64,000 nt of DNA from Chiridota heheva. Lineage: Eukaryota; Echinodermata; Holothuroidea; Apodida; Chiridotidae. The translations under genes were made by a program, and so were the position numbers. Each line of letters starts with the position of its first letter. Positions within the stretch are counted from its first letter, which is position 1. The stretch spans positions 1,495,001-1,559,000 of the forward strand of contig JAIGNY010000703.1 of NCBI GenBank assembly GCA_020152595.1, in the 5' to 3' direction. The notes beneath the pieces were generated by a model. The model saw only the letters and a program-made list of their open reading frames with translations. It ran no database searches and had not been told where the DNA came from. This document shows positions 1-12,290 of the stretch, piece by piece.

Positions 1-152
1 ACTAAACTGGTTGGAAGGGACTAAACTGGTTAGAAGGGACTAAACTGGTTAGAAGGGACTAAACTGGTTAGAAGGGACTAAACTGGTTAGAAGAGACTAA
101 ACTGGTTAGAAGGGACTAAACTGGTTAAAAGAGACTAAACTGGTTAGAAGGG
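1..152. repeat. 19-bp minisatellite, left edge
   Basis: Eight near-identical copies of ACTAAACTGGTTAGAAGGG fill the first 152 bases. The array is cut by the window edge, so its full length is unknown. The next 250 bp are ordinary AT-rich sequence. Confidence 0.95.
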
Positions 153-402
153 GCAGGATTTAGGGGGTTACTGGACTGGAGCTGTGTGGAACAGTTACTT
201 TTCTTTATGGGGATTAGTCCATAAATCTGGCTTCATAATAGCTTCAGTTAGATAAGATGATAAGCATTGAGGCTGGATAATAGAGAATGTCAACTTCTCA
301 AAGAACAAATGTGAAGGTCAAAGTAACAGCTCCCTGCTAATATGAATGACAACTTGCACAGAGCGAATGACAATACCTTTTATATGCACAAAAAATAAAA
401 TT

Positions 403-1382
403 ACTAAACCAATGACAGCGAGGGTCCTACTAAACCAATGACAGCGAGGGTCCTACTAAATCAATGACAGCGAGGGTCCTACTAAACCAATGACAGCGAG
501 GGTCCTACTAAACCAATGACAGCGAGGGTCCTACTAAACCAATGACAGCGAGGGTCCTACTAAATCAATGACAGCGAGGGTCCTACTAAACCAATGACAG
601 CGAGGGTCCTACTAAACCAATGACAGCGAGGGTCTTACTAAACCAATGACAGCGAGGGTCCTACTAAACCAATGACAGCGAGGGTCCTACTAAACCAATG
701 ACAGCGAAAACCAATGACAGCGAGGGTCCTGCTAAACCAATGACAGCGAGGGTCCTGCTAAACCAGTGAAACTAAACCAATGACAGCGAGGGTACTAAAC
801 CAATGACAGCGAGGGTCAAAACCAATGACAGCGAGGGTCAAAACCAATGACAGCGAGGGTCAAAACGAATGACAGCGAGGGTCAAAACGAATGACAGCGA
901 GGGTCAAAACCAATGACAGCGAGGTCCTGCTAAACCTGAAACCAGTGACAGTCCTACTAAACCAGTGAGGGTCCTACTAAACCAATGACAGCGAGGGTCC
1001 TACTAAACCAATGACAGCGAGGGTCCTACTAAACCAATGACAGCGAGGGTCCTACTAAACCAATGACAGCGAGGGTCCTACTAAACCAATGACAGCGAGG
1101 GTCCTACTAAACCAATGACAGCGAGGGTCCTGCTAAACCAATGACAGCGAGGGTCCTGCTAAACCAATGACAGCGAGGGTCCTGCTAAACCAGTGACAGC
1201 GAGGTTCCTACTAAACCAGTGACAGCGAGGGTCCTACTAAACCAATGACAGCGAGGGTCCTACTAAACCAATGACAGCGAGGGTCCTGCTAAACCAATGA
1301 CAGCGAGGGTCCTGCTAAACCAATGACAGCGAGGGTCCTACTTAACCAATGACAGCGATGGTCCTGCTAAAACTAATGACAT
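403..1382. repeat. 26-bp minisatellite (about 980 bp)
   Basis: The unit is ACTAAACC + AATGACAGCGAGGGTCCT, 26 bp. The outer parts are regular. The middle (about 700-970) is scrambled, with shortened units that lack the CCTACTAA portion. Base variants such as CCTGCTAA cluster in neighbouring units, which suggests local duplication. 1403-2030 downstream shows nothing. Confidence 0.95.
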
Positions 1383-2029
1383 CTTAACCCTAACCTAACC
1401 CTATTTTATCATTCGTTTTCGTTTGTAACTCAATTGTCATTTGCTTTGCAAAACAATGAACTGTCATTGGGACTGCTTGTGTGTAATGTATATTGTTATT
1501 TAGGTCAATCGTTTTACTCTTACCCAATGTGAAGCCAGATTTCTGATATTGTTATTTTGACTTTAAAAGTATCAGCAAGTTTTCATGGAAATAACTTTTC
1601 TGTCTGGTCAATAATGATGTCACAAATGGTTCATTTACAGACAGTTCCGTTGTTTATAATGAATGTGACTACCGTATCTCTGCCAAATTTTTACTCATAA
1701 AGACCACCTACAAAGAATCTGTACAAATGAATGGAATTTTCACTGAGGATTTTTGCATTAGACAACTCTCTCACTTAAAATTCCTTATCTTCAGTTCTTA
1801 TTCACCAGTTCACCACTCTCCTTCAAAGTTCTTGGAAATTGCTCTTTAGTGAGGAATTTCTGAAGAAAAGAAGTTGGGCTTTCAGTGGCAGTAAATTGGC
1901 TGAACTTATGCAGCGGTCAAAGGCATCTTTACAGACCCCCCCTCAAGGCACGTTCAAGATTCGATGTCATTACGACATTAAATCTTCAGGCCAAAAATTT
2001 AAAGTTTTGTTGAATCTTGACCAAAAACA

Positions 2030-2830
2030 TTTTTGGGTGGTGTGAATCTTGAACAAAGTTTTTTTGGGGTGGTGTGATATCTTGAACAATTTTTTATTTC
2101 AGGTGAATCTTTGCCTTAAAACTATTGCAGATGGGTGAATCCTTGTTAAAATTGCTTCGAATCCAAATCCTTAACATTGATTCAGCGTGGAACTGATCAA
2201 TTATAATTTGTTACTTTTTTCCGTGCGCGTATTGACAGATTAAAGATGTTTCACTCTTGCCACGCTAGCATGTACCTATTGCAGTATTGCACATTGTGTA
2301 AATAGCTTTCCACGGAAGCTTATCCGGACCATAGTATCCCTGCATAAGAATATTCACGAACCGTCTTCCTCTTCCTATAACGGAGGTATTAAAATATATT
2401 ATAATACGTGGGGTGATTGTTGCTATTAAAACTGTCAAAGACAAGGAAAGAGGAAGCAAACAAGACATGTTTCATAGTTACTTTCTCTGCTTACACTTTA
2501 TTGTGTTGTCTTAAATTTCTACAATGCAAACATGTATTATACAAGAAGATAAAGGAGAATAATACAATTGTGGTAAAATAAAACAAAAGGGTGGCTTTTT
2601 GAAGTACATACATTATGGAAATAAGTCGCGAAAAATGGTGAATCTTCACCTAAGAAAATTGCAGAAGGTGAATGTTAACCCCCAATTTTTTTACCGTAGT
2701 GAAACTTGACCCCAAATTGACCCCAAAATTGTTGAGGTGAATCTTGACCTAATAATTTTTTAGGTAAGTGAATCTTTGCCTAACAATTATTTCCGGTGGG
2801 TAAATCTTGACCCCAAAAAAAAAAATCTGA
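2030..2830. repeat. Degenerate GTGAATCTTGACC repeats in two blocks
   Basis: Short phrases such as GTGAATCTTGACC followed by A-rich or T-rich runs recur about every 30-45 bp at 2005-2160 and again at 2635-2820. About 450 bp of unrelated sequence separates the two blocks. They look like an old, heavily mutated short tandem repeat split by an insertion or by drift. Confidence 0.6.
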
Positions 2831-2874
2831 AAAAGGTGGAGTCTTGAGGGGCTCTGGGAAGATTCTGTTTGACT

Positions 2875-2941
2875 GCTGCATTACAAATGGTACTGAACGC
2901 TGCATTACAAATGGTACTGAACGCTGCATTACAAAGGGTAC
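2875..2941. repeat. 24-bp tandem triplication
   Basis: GCTGCATTACAAATGGTACT + GAAC is present twice perfectly and a third time with one substitution and a truncated end. 2942-3467 after it shows nothing recognisable. Confidence 0.92.
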
Positions 2942-3471
2942 ATGTAGAGACTGCCATGCTTCTTGAAGCAGAGAGTATGTACCAACATGGCATCTCCCTG
3001 CTTGTGCAAGATTACAATTTTTAAAATGTTGTTTGGCTGTTTGTAGCCTCCCTTCTGTGTGTATACTCATGATGAAGACTATCAATAATTGAGATAAACT
3101 TCCTTCATGAAGTTGCAAGATTTTGTTTTCACATTTAAAGATTTAAAATACAGCCACTTGCTTACGATATTTAGTAAATAGTTCACCTCAGTAACAAGCA
3201 AAGCAGAGTTTCAGTAAAAAAACAGAGATTAACAACCACAAAATTGTTATCTTTCCCCAGGGCATAGATAATGATATGGCAGTGATTGTCCATTTAATTG
3301 CTTCCTGTGCTAGCTTAATAGTCCAGGTTGAATTTAAATCCTGTCACCGCACACTTTACCAAAACAGGATTTTGGAACTCGGCACTCATTTTGGATCAAT
3401 TTTACATGTATTTTCCGTGAAAAGATTTTTAGAAAATGGAGAAGACATAAAAGACACAGATTTGGCTTTAA

Positions 3472-3672
3472 ACAGCTTCTATTTTCAAAATAGACTAGAA
3501 TAAAGCCTTCACATTACCATTATCCTCTATTTTTTGTTGCAAATTTTTTGTTTGCTATTCTGGTACATGGTATGTATATTAAGTACCAAAGTAAGGAGTA
3601 TTATGGTAATGTGAAGGCTTTAACTCAGTCCATTTTGACAAATCCATTTTGAAAATTAAAGCTGTTTTTGTG
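3472..3672. mobile_element. Palindromic MITE-like element, family E, copy 1
   Basis: The ends are inverted copies: ACAGCTTCTATTTTCAAAAT at the left and its near complement at the right. Internal arms also pair (CTTCACATTACCAT against ATGGTAATGTGAAG). The same sequence occurs at 58197-58440 in plexin intron 4, which shows that it is dispersed. Confidence 0.75.
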
Positions 3673-3789
3673 TGAAATTTTGTCATACATGAGACTTTAA
3701 ATGAGAATATTATATATATGAAAAGACTTAAAGTCTTCTGATGATGCAGATTCATCCTTTAAGTCTAATGATACTGATTGGAGTCTATA

Positions 3790-3838
3790 ACAAATCCCTG
3801 ATAAAACTACGATCTTCTTGATAAAATCAGGGATTTGT
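3790..3838. repeat. Perfect 13-bp hairpin
   Basis: ACAAATCCCTGAT at 3790-3802 is followed by its exact complement at 3826-3838, with a 23-base loop. It directly precedes the foldback element at 3843. Confidence 0.85.
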
Positions 3839-3842
3839 TTTC

Positions 3843-4182
3843 TTACAGAAAAAACTAGCTTGCAGCAAGCTTGCGACAAGGTAACAATTTTTAGCTTGCA
3901 CAAACTTGCTGCAACCTTGCAGCAAGCTAGTATTTGGGACAAATGTTACATTAGCTCGTGCAAACTAACATTAGCTTGTGCAAGCTAGCAACAAATATTC
4001 GTTAGCTTGCGCAAGCTTGGAAAAAGGTTTTGCAAGCTTGCGGAAAGGTTTTTGCTAGCTTGCGCAAGCTATCAAGTTTGCATTTTCTTCAAATACTAGC
4101 TTGCTGCAAGCTTGCCGCAAGGTTGCAGCTAGTTTGCGCAAGCTAAAAATTGCAAGCTTGTGGCAACCTGGTATTTCTGTAA
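3843..4182. mobile_element. 340-bp foldback element rich in GCTTGCGCAAGC
   Basis: TTACAGAAA at 3843 is answered by TTTCTGTAA ending at 4182. About 90 bp inward from each end pair imperfectly (3843-3935 against 4096-4182). The interior repeats GCTTG and CAAGC many times, including perfect 12-bp palindromes GCTTGCGCAAGC at 4005-4016 and 4058-4069. It looks like a foldback or MITE element. No coding potential is seen. 4186-5346 beyond it is featureless apart from a poly-A run near 5106. Confidence 0.75.
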
Positions 4183-5346
4183 TGGAATTATTCCCCCAAA
4201 ACAAATGCCTGATATAATAAAGAGTCAAAATCTAAGTAATGTAATCTTGAAAGTGAATCGTAATATTTTTGGACACTTATTTCAGTTTTGTGTCACATTA
4301 CTCCACAGTAATGAGGGTGATCTGATACCATAGGAGGCCAAAGCACTCAATAAATATTTGCCCGTCTTGTGTAATGTAAACATTGTGTAACAAAGTGTTA
4401 TGAGAAGGATGGGTGGGATAGCAGGGACATACCCCACCTACCTGGACCCATCATACATACCCACACATACTGTACTTGCATCTTACAGTAATAAATGAGG
4501 TAAAATATCAGAAAATTTAAAGATATGACCTGTGTATTTTTCAAGTTGCTGAAACCTTACAGTAAGTTACTCTAGACCCCCCACCCACCTTCCACTGTGA
4601 AGCATTATATTTGCTCAGTTGTAATATAATACATAACTTGTTATCACATTTCAGTCTGTAGCTTCTTGTAATTTGCATAACAAATTTAAATCTGTACATT
4701 GCTTAACATTGAGAAGTTTGTTTCCCCAACAGTTGAAATTTCTCAGTCTTTATGTCTTGCCTTCAGTTCATGAATGTCGTACAATAACTTAGGAACAATT
4801 AAATTTAAAAGACAGGCGATTACTTTGTTTTTAGTTGTCATTGACTTTTCTTCAAGTGATCTTTTCAGTAAATGTGCTACATTGTCTGTTTCTGTCATTC
4901 AAACAGAAAAACAAGGAAGCAATTGGCTTCATTTTTGACAGAATTGTCCTTCTGGTACAATTGAAGCCTTAAGATGACAGGAGATGTGTGGATTTATTTT
5001 TTCCGGTTTTGTAATAAGTTTTGCTTTCCTTCTTGCTTGGTTTCATTGGTCTTTGCACATTTTGAAATCTTACACATGATGGAAAATGAAAATCTTACAG
5101 TATTTAAAAAAAAAAAAAAACCTGTTTGCAAAGAATTGTGTTAAGAACATAACATATCATTAGCCTTAAAAACCTTTATATTGTGCATCAAATGAGCAGC
5201 AGGTCAAGACTAAAAACAGTTAAATTAATTTATAAGTAGTTGGATTGTCCTTGAAAGGAGGACCAGTTGTTCATGGTTGTACAATTCAAATGGTGATCCT
5301 TTTATTGTTCTTTTATTGTTTAACGTGTATTGTGATAGCTGATTGC

Positions 5347-7226
5347 ACCCACCCCCTCACTCTTCCTCATGAACAGAATGACACCCACCCCCTCACTCTT
5401 CCTCATGAACTGAATGACACCCACTCTCTCACCCATCCCCATGAACAGAATGACACCCACTCTCTCACCCCTCCTCATGAACAGAATGATACCCACTCTC
5501 TCACCCATCCCCATGAACAGAATGACACACACTCCCTCACCCCTCCTCATGAACAGAATGACACCCACTCCCTCACCCCTCCTCATGAACAGAATGACAC
5601 CCACTCTCTCACCCATCCCCATGAACAGAATGACACACACTCCCTCACCCATCCCCATGAACTGAATGACACCCACTCCATCACACCTCCTCATGAACAG
5701 AATGACACCCACCCCTCACCCTTCCTTATAAACTAAATGACACCCACTCTCTCACCCCTCCTCATGAACTGAATGACACCCACTCTCTCACCCATCCCCA
5801 TGAACAGAATGACACACACTCCCTCACCCCTCCTCATGAACAGAATGACACCCACTCCCTCACCCCTCCTCATGAACAGAATGACACCCACTCTCTCACC
5901 CATCCCCATGAACAGAATGACACACACTCCCTCACCCCTCCTCATGAACAGAATGACACCCACTCTCTCACCCATCCCCATGAACAGAATGACACCCACT
6001 CTCTCACCCATCCCCATGAACAGAATGACACCCACTCTCTCACCCCTCCTCATGAACAGAATGACACCCACTCTCTCACCCATCCCTATGAACAGAATGA
6101 CACACACTCCCTCACCCCTCCTCATGAACAGAATGACACCCACCCTTCACCCTTCCTTATAAACTAAATGACACCCACTCTCTCACCCATCCCCATGAAC
6201 TGATGACACCCACTCCCTCACACCTCATGAACAGAATGACACCCACCCCTCACCCTTCCTTATAAACTAAATGACACCCACTCTCTCACCCCTCCCCATG
6301 AACTGATGACACCCACTCCCTCACCCCTCATGAACTGAATGACACCCTCCCTCACCCCTCCTCATGAACTAAATGACACCCTCTCTCACCCATCCCCATG
6401 AACTGAATGACACCCACTCCATCACACCTCCTCATGAACAGAATGACACCCACCCCTCACCCTTCCTTATAAACTAAATGACACCCACTCTCTCACCCCT
6501 CCTCATGAACTGAATGACACTCACTCCCTCACACCTCCTCATGAACAGAATGACACCCACCCCTCACCCTTCCTTATAAACTAAATGACACCCACTCTCT
6601 CACCCCTCCTCATGAACTGAATGACACCCACTCCCTCACACCTCCTCATGAACTGAATGACACCCACTCCCTCAACCTTCCTTATAAACTAAATGACACC
6701 CACTCCCTCACCTCTCTCCATAAACTAAATGACACCCACTCTCTCACCCCTCCTCATGAACTGAATGACACCCACTCCCTCACCTCTCTCCATAAACTAA
6801 ATGACACCCACTCCCTCACACCTCCTCATGAACTGAATGACACCCACTCCCTCACACCTCCTCATGAACTGAATGACACCCACTCCCTCAACCTTCCTTA
6901 TAAACTAAATGACACCCACTCCCTAACCTCTCTCCATAAACTGAATGATACCCACCCTCTCACCCCTCCCCATGAAGTGAATGACACCCACTCCCTCACC
7001 CATCCCCATGAACTGATGACACTCACTCCCTCACCCCTCCTCATGAACTGAATGACACCCACTCCCTCCCCCTCCTCATGAACTAAATGACACCCACTCC
7101 TCACCTCTCTCCATAAACTGAATGATACCCACCCTCTCACCCCTCCCCATGAACTAAATGACACCTACCCCCTTACCCATCCCCATAAACTGAATGACAC
7201 CCAACCCCTCACCCATCCCCATGAAT
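5347..7226. repeat. 36-bp minisatellite (about 1.9 kb)
   Basis: The unit is CACCCACTCTCTCACCCATC + CCCATGAACAGAATGA, 36 bp. Two main variants (CCCATCCCCATGAAC and CCCCTCCTCATGAAC) are interspersed. Because the unit is a multiple of three and lacks stops, frames stay open in the 5' half; one + frame reads HSLTHPHEQNDT repeats up to 5736. Downstream units have small indels and more substitutions. 7227-8640 after it holds nothing recognisable. Confidence 0.96.
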
Positions 7227-8642
7227 TGAAACCCATAAACAGACATTTAGGCTACATTATGGCTCAATTTTTGTTACTGTGGAAAGAAATATGAATGGTC
7301 ATGGTCAGACGCTCCCACTTTGGCTGTTGTTACTGGTGTCAATATTGTTTAATACCTTCTAACAATGTCACATATGTCATGAAGATGATTACATTGGCTG
7401 TGAACTTATGATTAGTACTACAATATATTGCATTTTCCTTCTGTTATGATGGCTTTGTTCTTGGTATTGGGCACATCACGGTCATCAACCAGCTTTGACA
7501 AACTTTCCAATTTCTGCTAGTTTATTTCCCCTTATCCTGTTTACTGATCAACCTTTCTTGCAATAAATGTAGAAAGCAATACAAATTAATTATCAAGGAT
7601 GAAGTGTTGATTTTATATTGTCTCGGAAAAATTAACAGACAAATCAACTGATAATAAAGAAGGGTGTGTAATAAGGCATCCATCATTTAGTTTATTTATT
7701 CAATTAGATGTACTGTAGACCACCGCCCATAACATCAATTAACAACAAAAAATACATATCTTGACATTTTATCTTGACATTCTTAGTTAATAACAAAAAC
7801 AATATGATTAGTGTGGGGATGCATCATGTATTGTTACTCTTTCAAACAGCTGTTTTTGTCAAATTGTTGCATAAAATTAGCAAGGTTATAAACATTTTTT
7901 CAATGTTGCAATATGCAATTGCATATACAAAACTAAGTTATCATTTGAGGGGTTCAAAACAATGTTTGGCAAGAACTTTTTTTCAAATCAGATAATCTGT
8001 TACTTATCCAAACTTATCTTTGAACTAATTACTGCAGCAGATAGTTTGAACAGGTATTTAAAGAGCTTAGACAATTTAGTATTTTTTTCCCTTTTGAAAA
8101 ATGTTTCCATTCACTTGAACTGTAGAATGTGTACAAATCATGTCAAGATTAACTTCGGTTTGTAAAATAGTGCCTCATTTCATCCCATTTCTGATCAAGT
8201 TGCAAGGGGCTATGTGGGGTGTTTTAAGAATGTTAAAAAGTCAATCTTAGAATGTTATAGTTTTTCCAGATGGGAAGTAGTTTATTTTTAAAAACTTAAT
8301 CTTAGAAGTGTCAAAGTGATTGTGAGGCTCTGTTAAAGTAAGTTTTGATGATTTCGTGAAGAATTTAACACTAATTTTACAGTTGTTAATTGCTCTTAAG
8401 TCAGTATAAGTAATGTTTCTTCATTTTGTTATGACTAAAGTAAAAGTAATGACAAGTAATTTGCATAATTAGCTACCTCCTTTGTTTGCAATGAATCTTA
8501 AGATTGATTGGCTTTATTATTAAGGCATGTTTTTCTTCTGTTGAAACTTCAAGATTTGTTAATGTTAATTCTGGTTTTTCCTCGATGAAGGTAAATAGAG
8601 ACATGGAAAAGTACTGTTTGTAATGTATGGGGATTAACTTAA

Positions 8643-8877
8643 AGGAGCACTAGACCGAAAAGTGAATTTTATTTTTAGGGGTCCCCCACAAATCAAATGC
8701 TTATCTAGCATGCAACGTATAGCAATTTTCTGATTAATATGAATATTCACCTGACCTTTGCCCTCACATTTTCTGTGGGCTATGGAGGCATAAAGTTTAT
8801 CAATCTTTTGTGGATAATATATCTGTGAAATTTGATGGAAAAAAACGAGCTCTTTTACTTTTCAGTCTAGTGCTTCT
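8643..8877. mobile_element. TTAA-flanked MITE-like element, family D
   Basis: Both ends are bordered by TTAA (8639-8642 and 8878-8881). The terminal inverted repeats are AGGAGCACTAGACCGAAAAG and its near complement CTTTTCAGTCTAGTGCTTCT. The 235-bp body has no ORF. It fits a non-autonomous DNA transposon with TTAA target duplication, as in piggyBac or Kolobok groups; which group is inference. Confidence 0.8.
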
Positions 8878-8889
8878 TTAATCTTGCAT

Positions 8890-9115
8890 GAACCATGAAT
8901 ACCAATAAGGTAGGTGCTAATCCCCATCTGCCCAGTTTTCATGGCACAAGTGGATTAGAGTTCATGTCTCACCCTGGATGGGAGGTCAATTCCCTAGCAA
9001 TGCTGGTACTCAACAGTCTCAACTACAGCTGAGTAGAATAAGGCAAATGGAATTAGTGCTTCTTTCAAGAATGAAAGTCAGGATTCGTACTGGGATTGAA
9101 CCCACTGAATGTGAT
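8890..9115 (-). mobile_element. tRNA-derived SINE copy, decayed
   Basis: The minus strand contains a pol III B-box-like TGGGTTCAATCCC (9091-9103) and the same downstream body as the better copy at 44060-44330 (AGTACCAGCATTGC, and a GAC-type ATGAACTC segment). The A-box end is missing or too diverged to see. Confidence 0.65.
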
Positions 9116-9399
9116 TTTTGGCACTGCAGTTTGTTTAAAGTATAAATTTAATGCTGTCTAGTAGCATTCAACTCTCATAACCTGTGACCAATCTGTGGTC
9201 ATCAAATGATTGATGGGTTTACTTATTATTTTGGAAAGAGTAAGTGGTGGAATTGCATTTAGTGAATATTTGTTCATTTCTATTCTCAAATGCATTATGT
9301 GATTCAATGCCCCATCAGTTTCCTCTCAACTGCCAAACTAATTTTCTCCTAGTAAATCTGGTTATCATTCAGTCCAAAAACTTAATTAAGTAGAAATTT

Positions 9400-10135
9400 T
9401 AGCACTAGTTCTGTAGAGTGCATACCTTAGTCCCATATTAATTTCCCATCCCGGATATAATCTACCACAGAAATCCTAGGCCCACCAAGCTACATGTATA
9501 CCCCAAAAATCTCTTTCTCACTGTTGATCTGTATTCCCATTTGCATTCTAAACACTTCAGGTTCTACCCTTTGATCATTGTTTTTAGTGTTATTCAGACT
9601 AAGCATTCACTGATTAAGTTCTATTCAGCCATTGATTCTTATTCCATCATTTTGCTTTCATGCAAGAAGCCATATTTTTAATTCTCTTTGATACAGAAAC
9701 CATTTCATCTGATTTTCTTAAAGAGTCCAAAAATGATTGATTGATTTCTTTTCAGGGCATGAATTCATTGTTATCCACACACTCCATTGGAAAGTTTCAA
9801 GTAAAAGTTGTGACACATCTCACACTAAAACAGACTAACCCCTCCATTTCTGCCCCTCCCCTGTTTCAACATGTCCCAAATTTGATTCACTTCTTCCTTT
9901 AGTGATAACAAAACCACACACCAAATTTAATCAACATTCATCACTTCTTGAGATATATTTATGACAGGAGAATTCACTCCAAAACATCCCCACTCCTCAA
10001 TTTCTGTGCATCCCCTGTTTCAATATGACCCAAATTGAATAAAATCATCCGATCCTTTTATTTTTAGATTTTTTGATGACAAACAGAAGCGACAAACAAA
10101 CCTCCCTCCAACTTCGTTGGCAGAAGTTGGCAGTG
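9400..10135 (-). mobile_element. Dispersed repeat family G, minus orientation
   Basis: Read on the minus strand, it starts near GCCAACGAAGTTGG and carries the same blocks as 25205-26510: opening phrases about TTTGTTTGTCATCAA, the AACAGGGG...AAATGGGG segments and a GAAACTTTCCAATGGA block. A further part (about 9440-9590) matches 37955-38110. No coding sequence was recognised. Confidence 0.6.
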
Positions 10136-10188
10136 GTAGAAATACTTCATGTTGAGAAGGCAGAACGTGCCCCTTTGTCGTTTGTTAA

Positions 10189-10753
10189 AGGATTAATTCA
10201 GTGGTCAAGCATGTTTATCTTATACGAAAGAGGACTTCACAAAAAGCAAAATGGTGAAAAAAGCATTCAAAAATTTCATTCCGTTACAAAGATATTTAAG
10301 TTTAAAGTTTGGTATCATTTGTGCTAAGAAACGACTGCAATCAGACTAATTGTGATGTCATATTCTCAGATTCCTCCAAGTCTTTATGTATTCTATCATA
10401 TTTTGTCCTGCGATTTTGTGGCTTAAAAACCATGGGATATGTCAAAAAGGTAGTAAAACTGAATCTAGGAAGGGTATTTATAATATACCATCTGAAGAAA
10501 GTTGAAGGAAAAATAATTTAAATAGTGAAAAAATTGAATTAACTTTCTTTAAAATACATAAAGACTTTAAGGAATCTGAGGCTGTGACATCACAACTAGT
10601 CTGATTCCAGTCATTTTTACAGAAATGACACCAAACTTTAAACTTGAGTATCTCCTTAATGGAATAAGATTTTTGAATGCTTTTTTCACCATTTTGTTTC
10701 TTTTGAAGTCCTCTTTTGTATAAGATGAACTTGCTTGACCCCTGAATAATCCT
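10189..10753 (+). mobile_element. TTAA-flanked palindromic MITE, family A, copy 1
   Basis: TTAA borders lie at 10185-10188 and 10754-10757. The ends read AGGATTAATTCAGTGGTCAA and, inverted, AGGATTATTCAGGGGTCAAG. Roughly 200 bp at each end pair with each other (for example TTTAAAGTTTGGT against ACCAAACTTTAAA), around an asymmetric centre containing GGGTATTTATAATATACCA. No transposase. 10758-11520 after it shows nothing. Confidence 0.85.
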
Positions 10754-11521
10754 TTAAAGAAAAATGAATTTTTCTTTTATTCCTTCTTGTGATGCAATTG
10801 TGTGGAAGCCTTGTACTAAATAAAGTTCAAATATAAGAAAGTTTTCCTCACTTTCCTGAAGATGTGATCTGGACCAATATGATTGAGATGGAATTGAGAT
10901 TATTTGATCGCAATTACATTATCTGTGAAATAAAATTTCATTTCTTGATTCCACCCACTGAAAATTGCTTAAGATTTTGTATCTCCCAGAAGAATTCATA
11001 AAAGATCTTTTTTTGAACGGAGCCAATTTGTATCTCTGCATCTCATGACAAGAAAATAGCTTGAATTTCAGTTTCGCAACTTCACTGAGATTGTTTATCC
11101 AGAAACTGAAAGAAGGAAATAATTTACAGAAGTTGAAAAGGATACAGTGTAAGTACTGTAAACCTTAAGCGTATTTTGTTTCGTTAGTTCCTGGTAAGAT
11201 ACCAGGTAAGGATGTTCCCATGTTTTTGTTGTTATCATGTTGCAGATAAGTTTGACAGATCGTAGTCGGAGGTAGAATGTGACAAGAGCCTAGATAACAA
11301 ACAAGATAGTTAGAATATACAACTGTAAAAACAAAAAGACATGATAAATGTTTTTGTGGGGTTCATTTCATTATGCTGGTCCAAGATCAATTTTGTTAGG
11401 CCAGTGTTTTATGTTACCACATTTTTTATCTTGACTATTTGAAGAATAGTAGAGTTATTCTACTTCCGTCGGCATTGGCGTTGACGTCCGGTTAGAGTTT
11501 TGGTTAAGGTTTTCATAACTT

Positions 11522-12290
11522 AAGTTATGAATAATGTACATTTATGTGATTGGCATAGGGGTAGAGGACATGGGGACTATCAAATGAGCATGATTGGGGT
11601 GAGGGGGGGGGGGGGTGCATACTTACAAGCTTATTTGCATAACAATGAAAATATTTTTCAATTTAAAGTTTTGTTTAAAGTTTTTGGTAAAATTTTCATA
11701 AATTTATGATTGGTGTATAGTCATATAACTGGTACTTATCAAGTGAGCATGTTTAGGGGTTATGTGCACATACTTATTACCTTATTTGCACAACAATGAA
11801 AATGTATCTATGATATCTCTTAAATTAAAGTGGATGTGAGGATTTTGTTTGCACAAATGATTATATACTATGAAAGCATTGTCTACACTTAATGGTGAGG
11901 TGAAGACTTGTGCATATTATATTAGGTTATTTGCATAACAATAGACTTTGTATTAAAATGTTAAATGCATGGGCTAGTTTATGAATGGTGTACATTCATG
12001 TAACTTTGTACAGTGGTAGAGGGCATTGGTACTGTTCAGTTGAGCATGATTGGTGGGGTTACGTGTGCATACTAATTAGCTTATTTGCATAGCAATGAAA
12101 ATATTTGTATCTGTGGTATCTCTGAATTAAAGTGGGTGTGGTTATTTTGCATAAACAAATGATCATACAGTATATGTGAAGAGCATTGTTCACACTTATT
12201 GGTGAGGTACACTGTATTGTGTGCATATTAATTACGTTATTTGCATAAAAATAGACTTTTGCTGCAAAATATTTGATCTCATAAATATTT
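11522..12290. repeat. Tandem repeat of about 150 bp (about 5 units, alternating types)
   Basis: The phrase TTATTTGCATAACAATGAAA or a variant recurs near 11633, 11784, 11930, 12080 and 12238, so the spacing is close to 150 bp. Odd and even units differ: GAGCATGATTGG type, and TAAAGTGG...TTGGTGAGGT type. The array therefore also has a dimer period of about 300 bp. Units are diverged, so it is old. 12290-13765 beyond is featureless AT-rich sequence. Confidence 0.75.

Noticed and set aside
403-1382. CRISPR array
   Set aside because: The units follow each other without unique spacers, and the context is an animal genome. The same applies to the other direct-repeat arrays.
1385-1402. Interstitial telomere repeat (CCCTAA)
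   Set aside because: Only about two imperfect units next to the 26-bp array; too short to mean anything.
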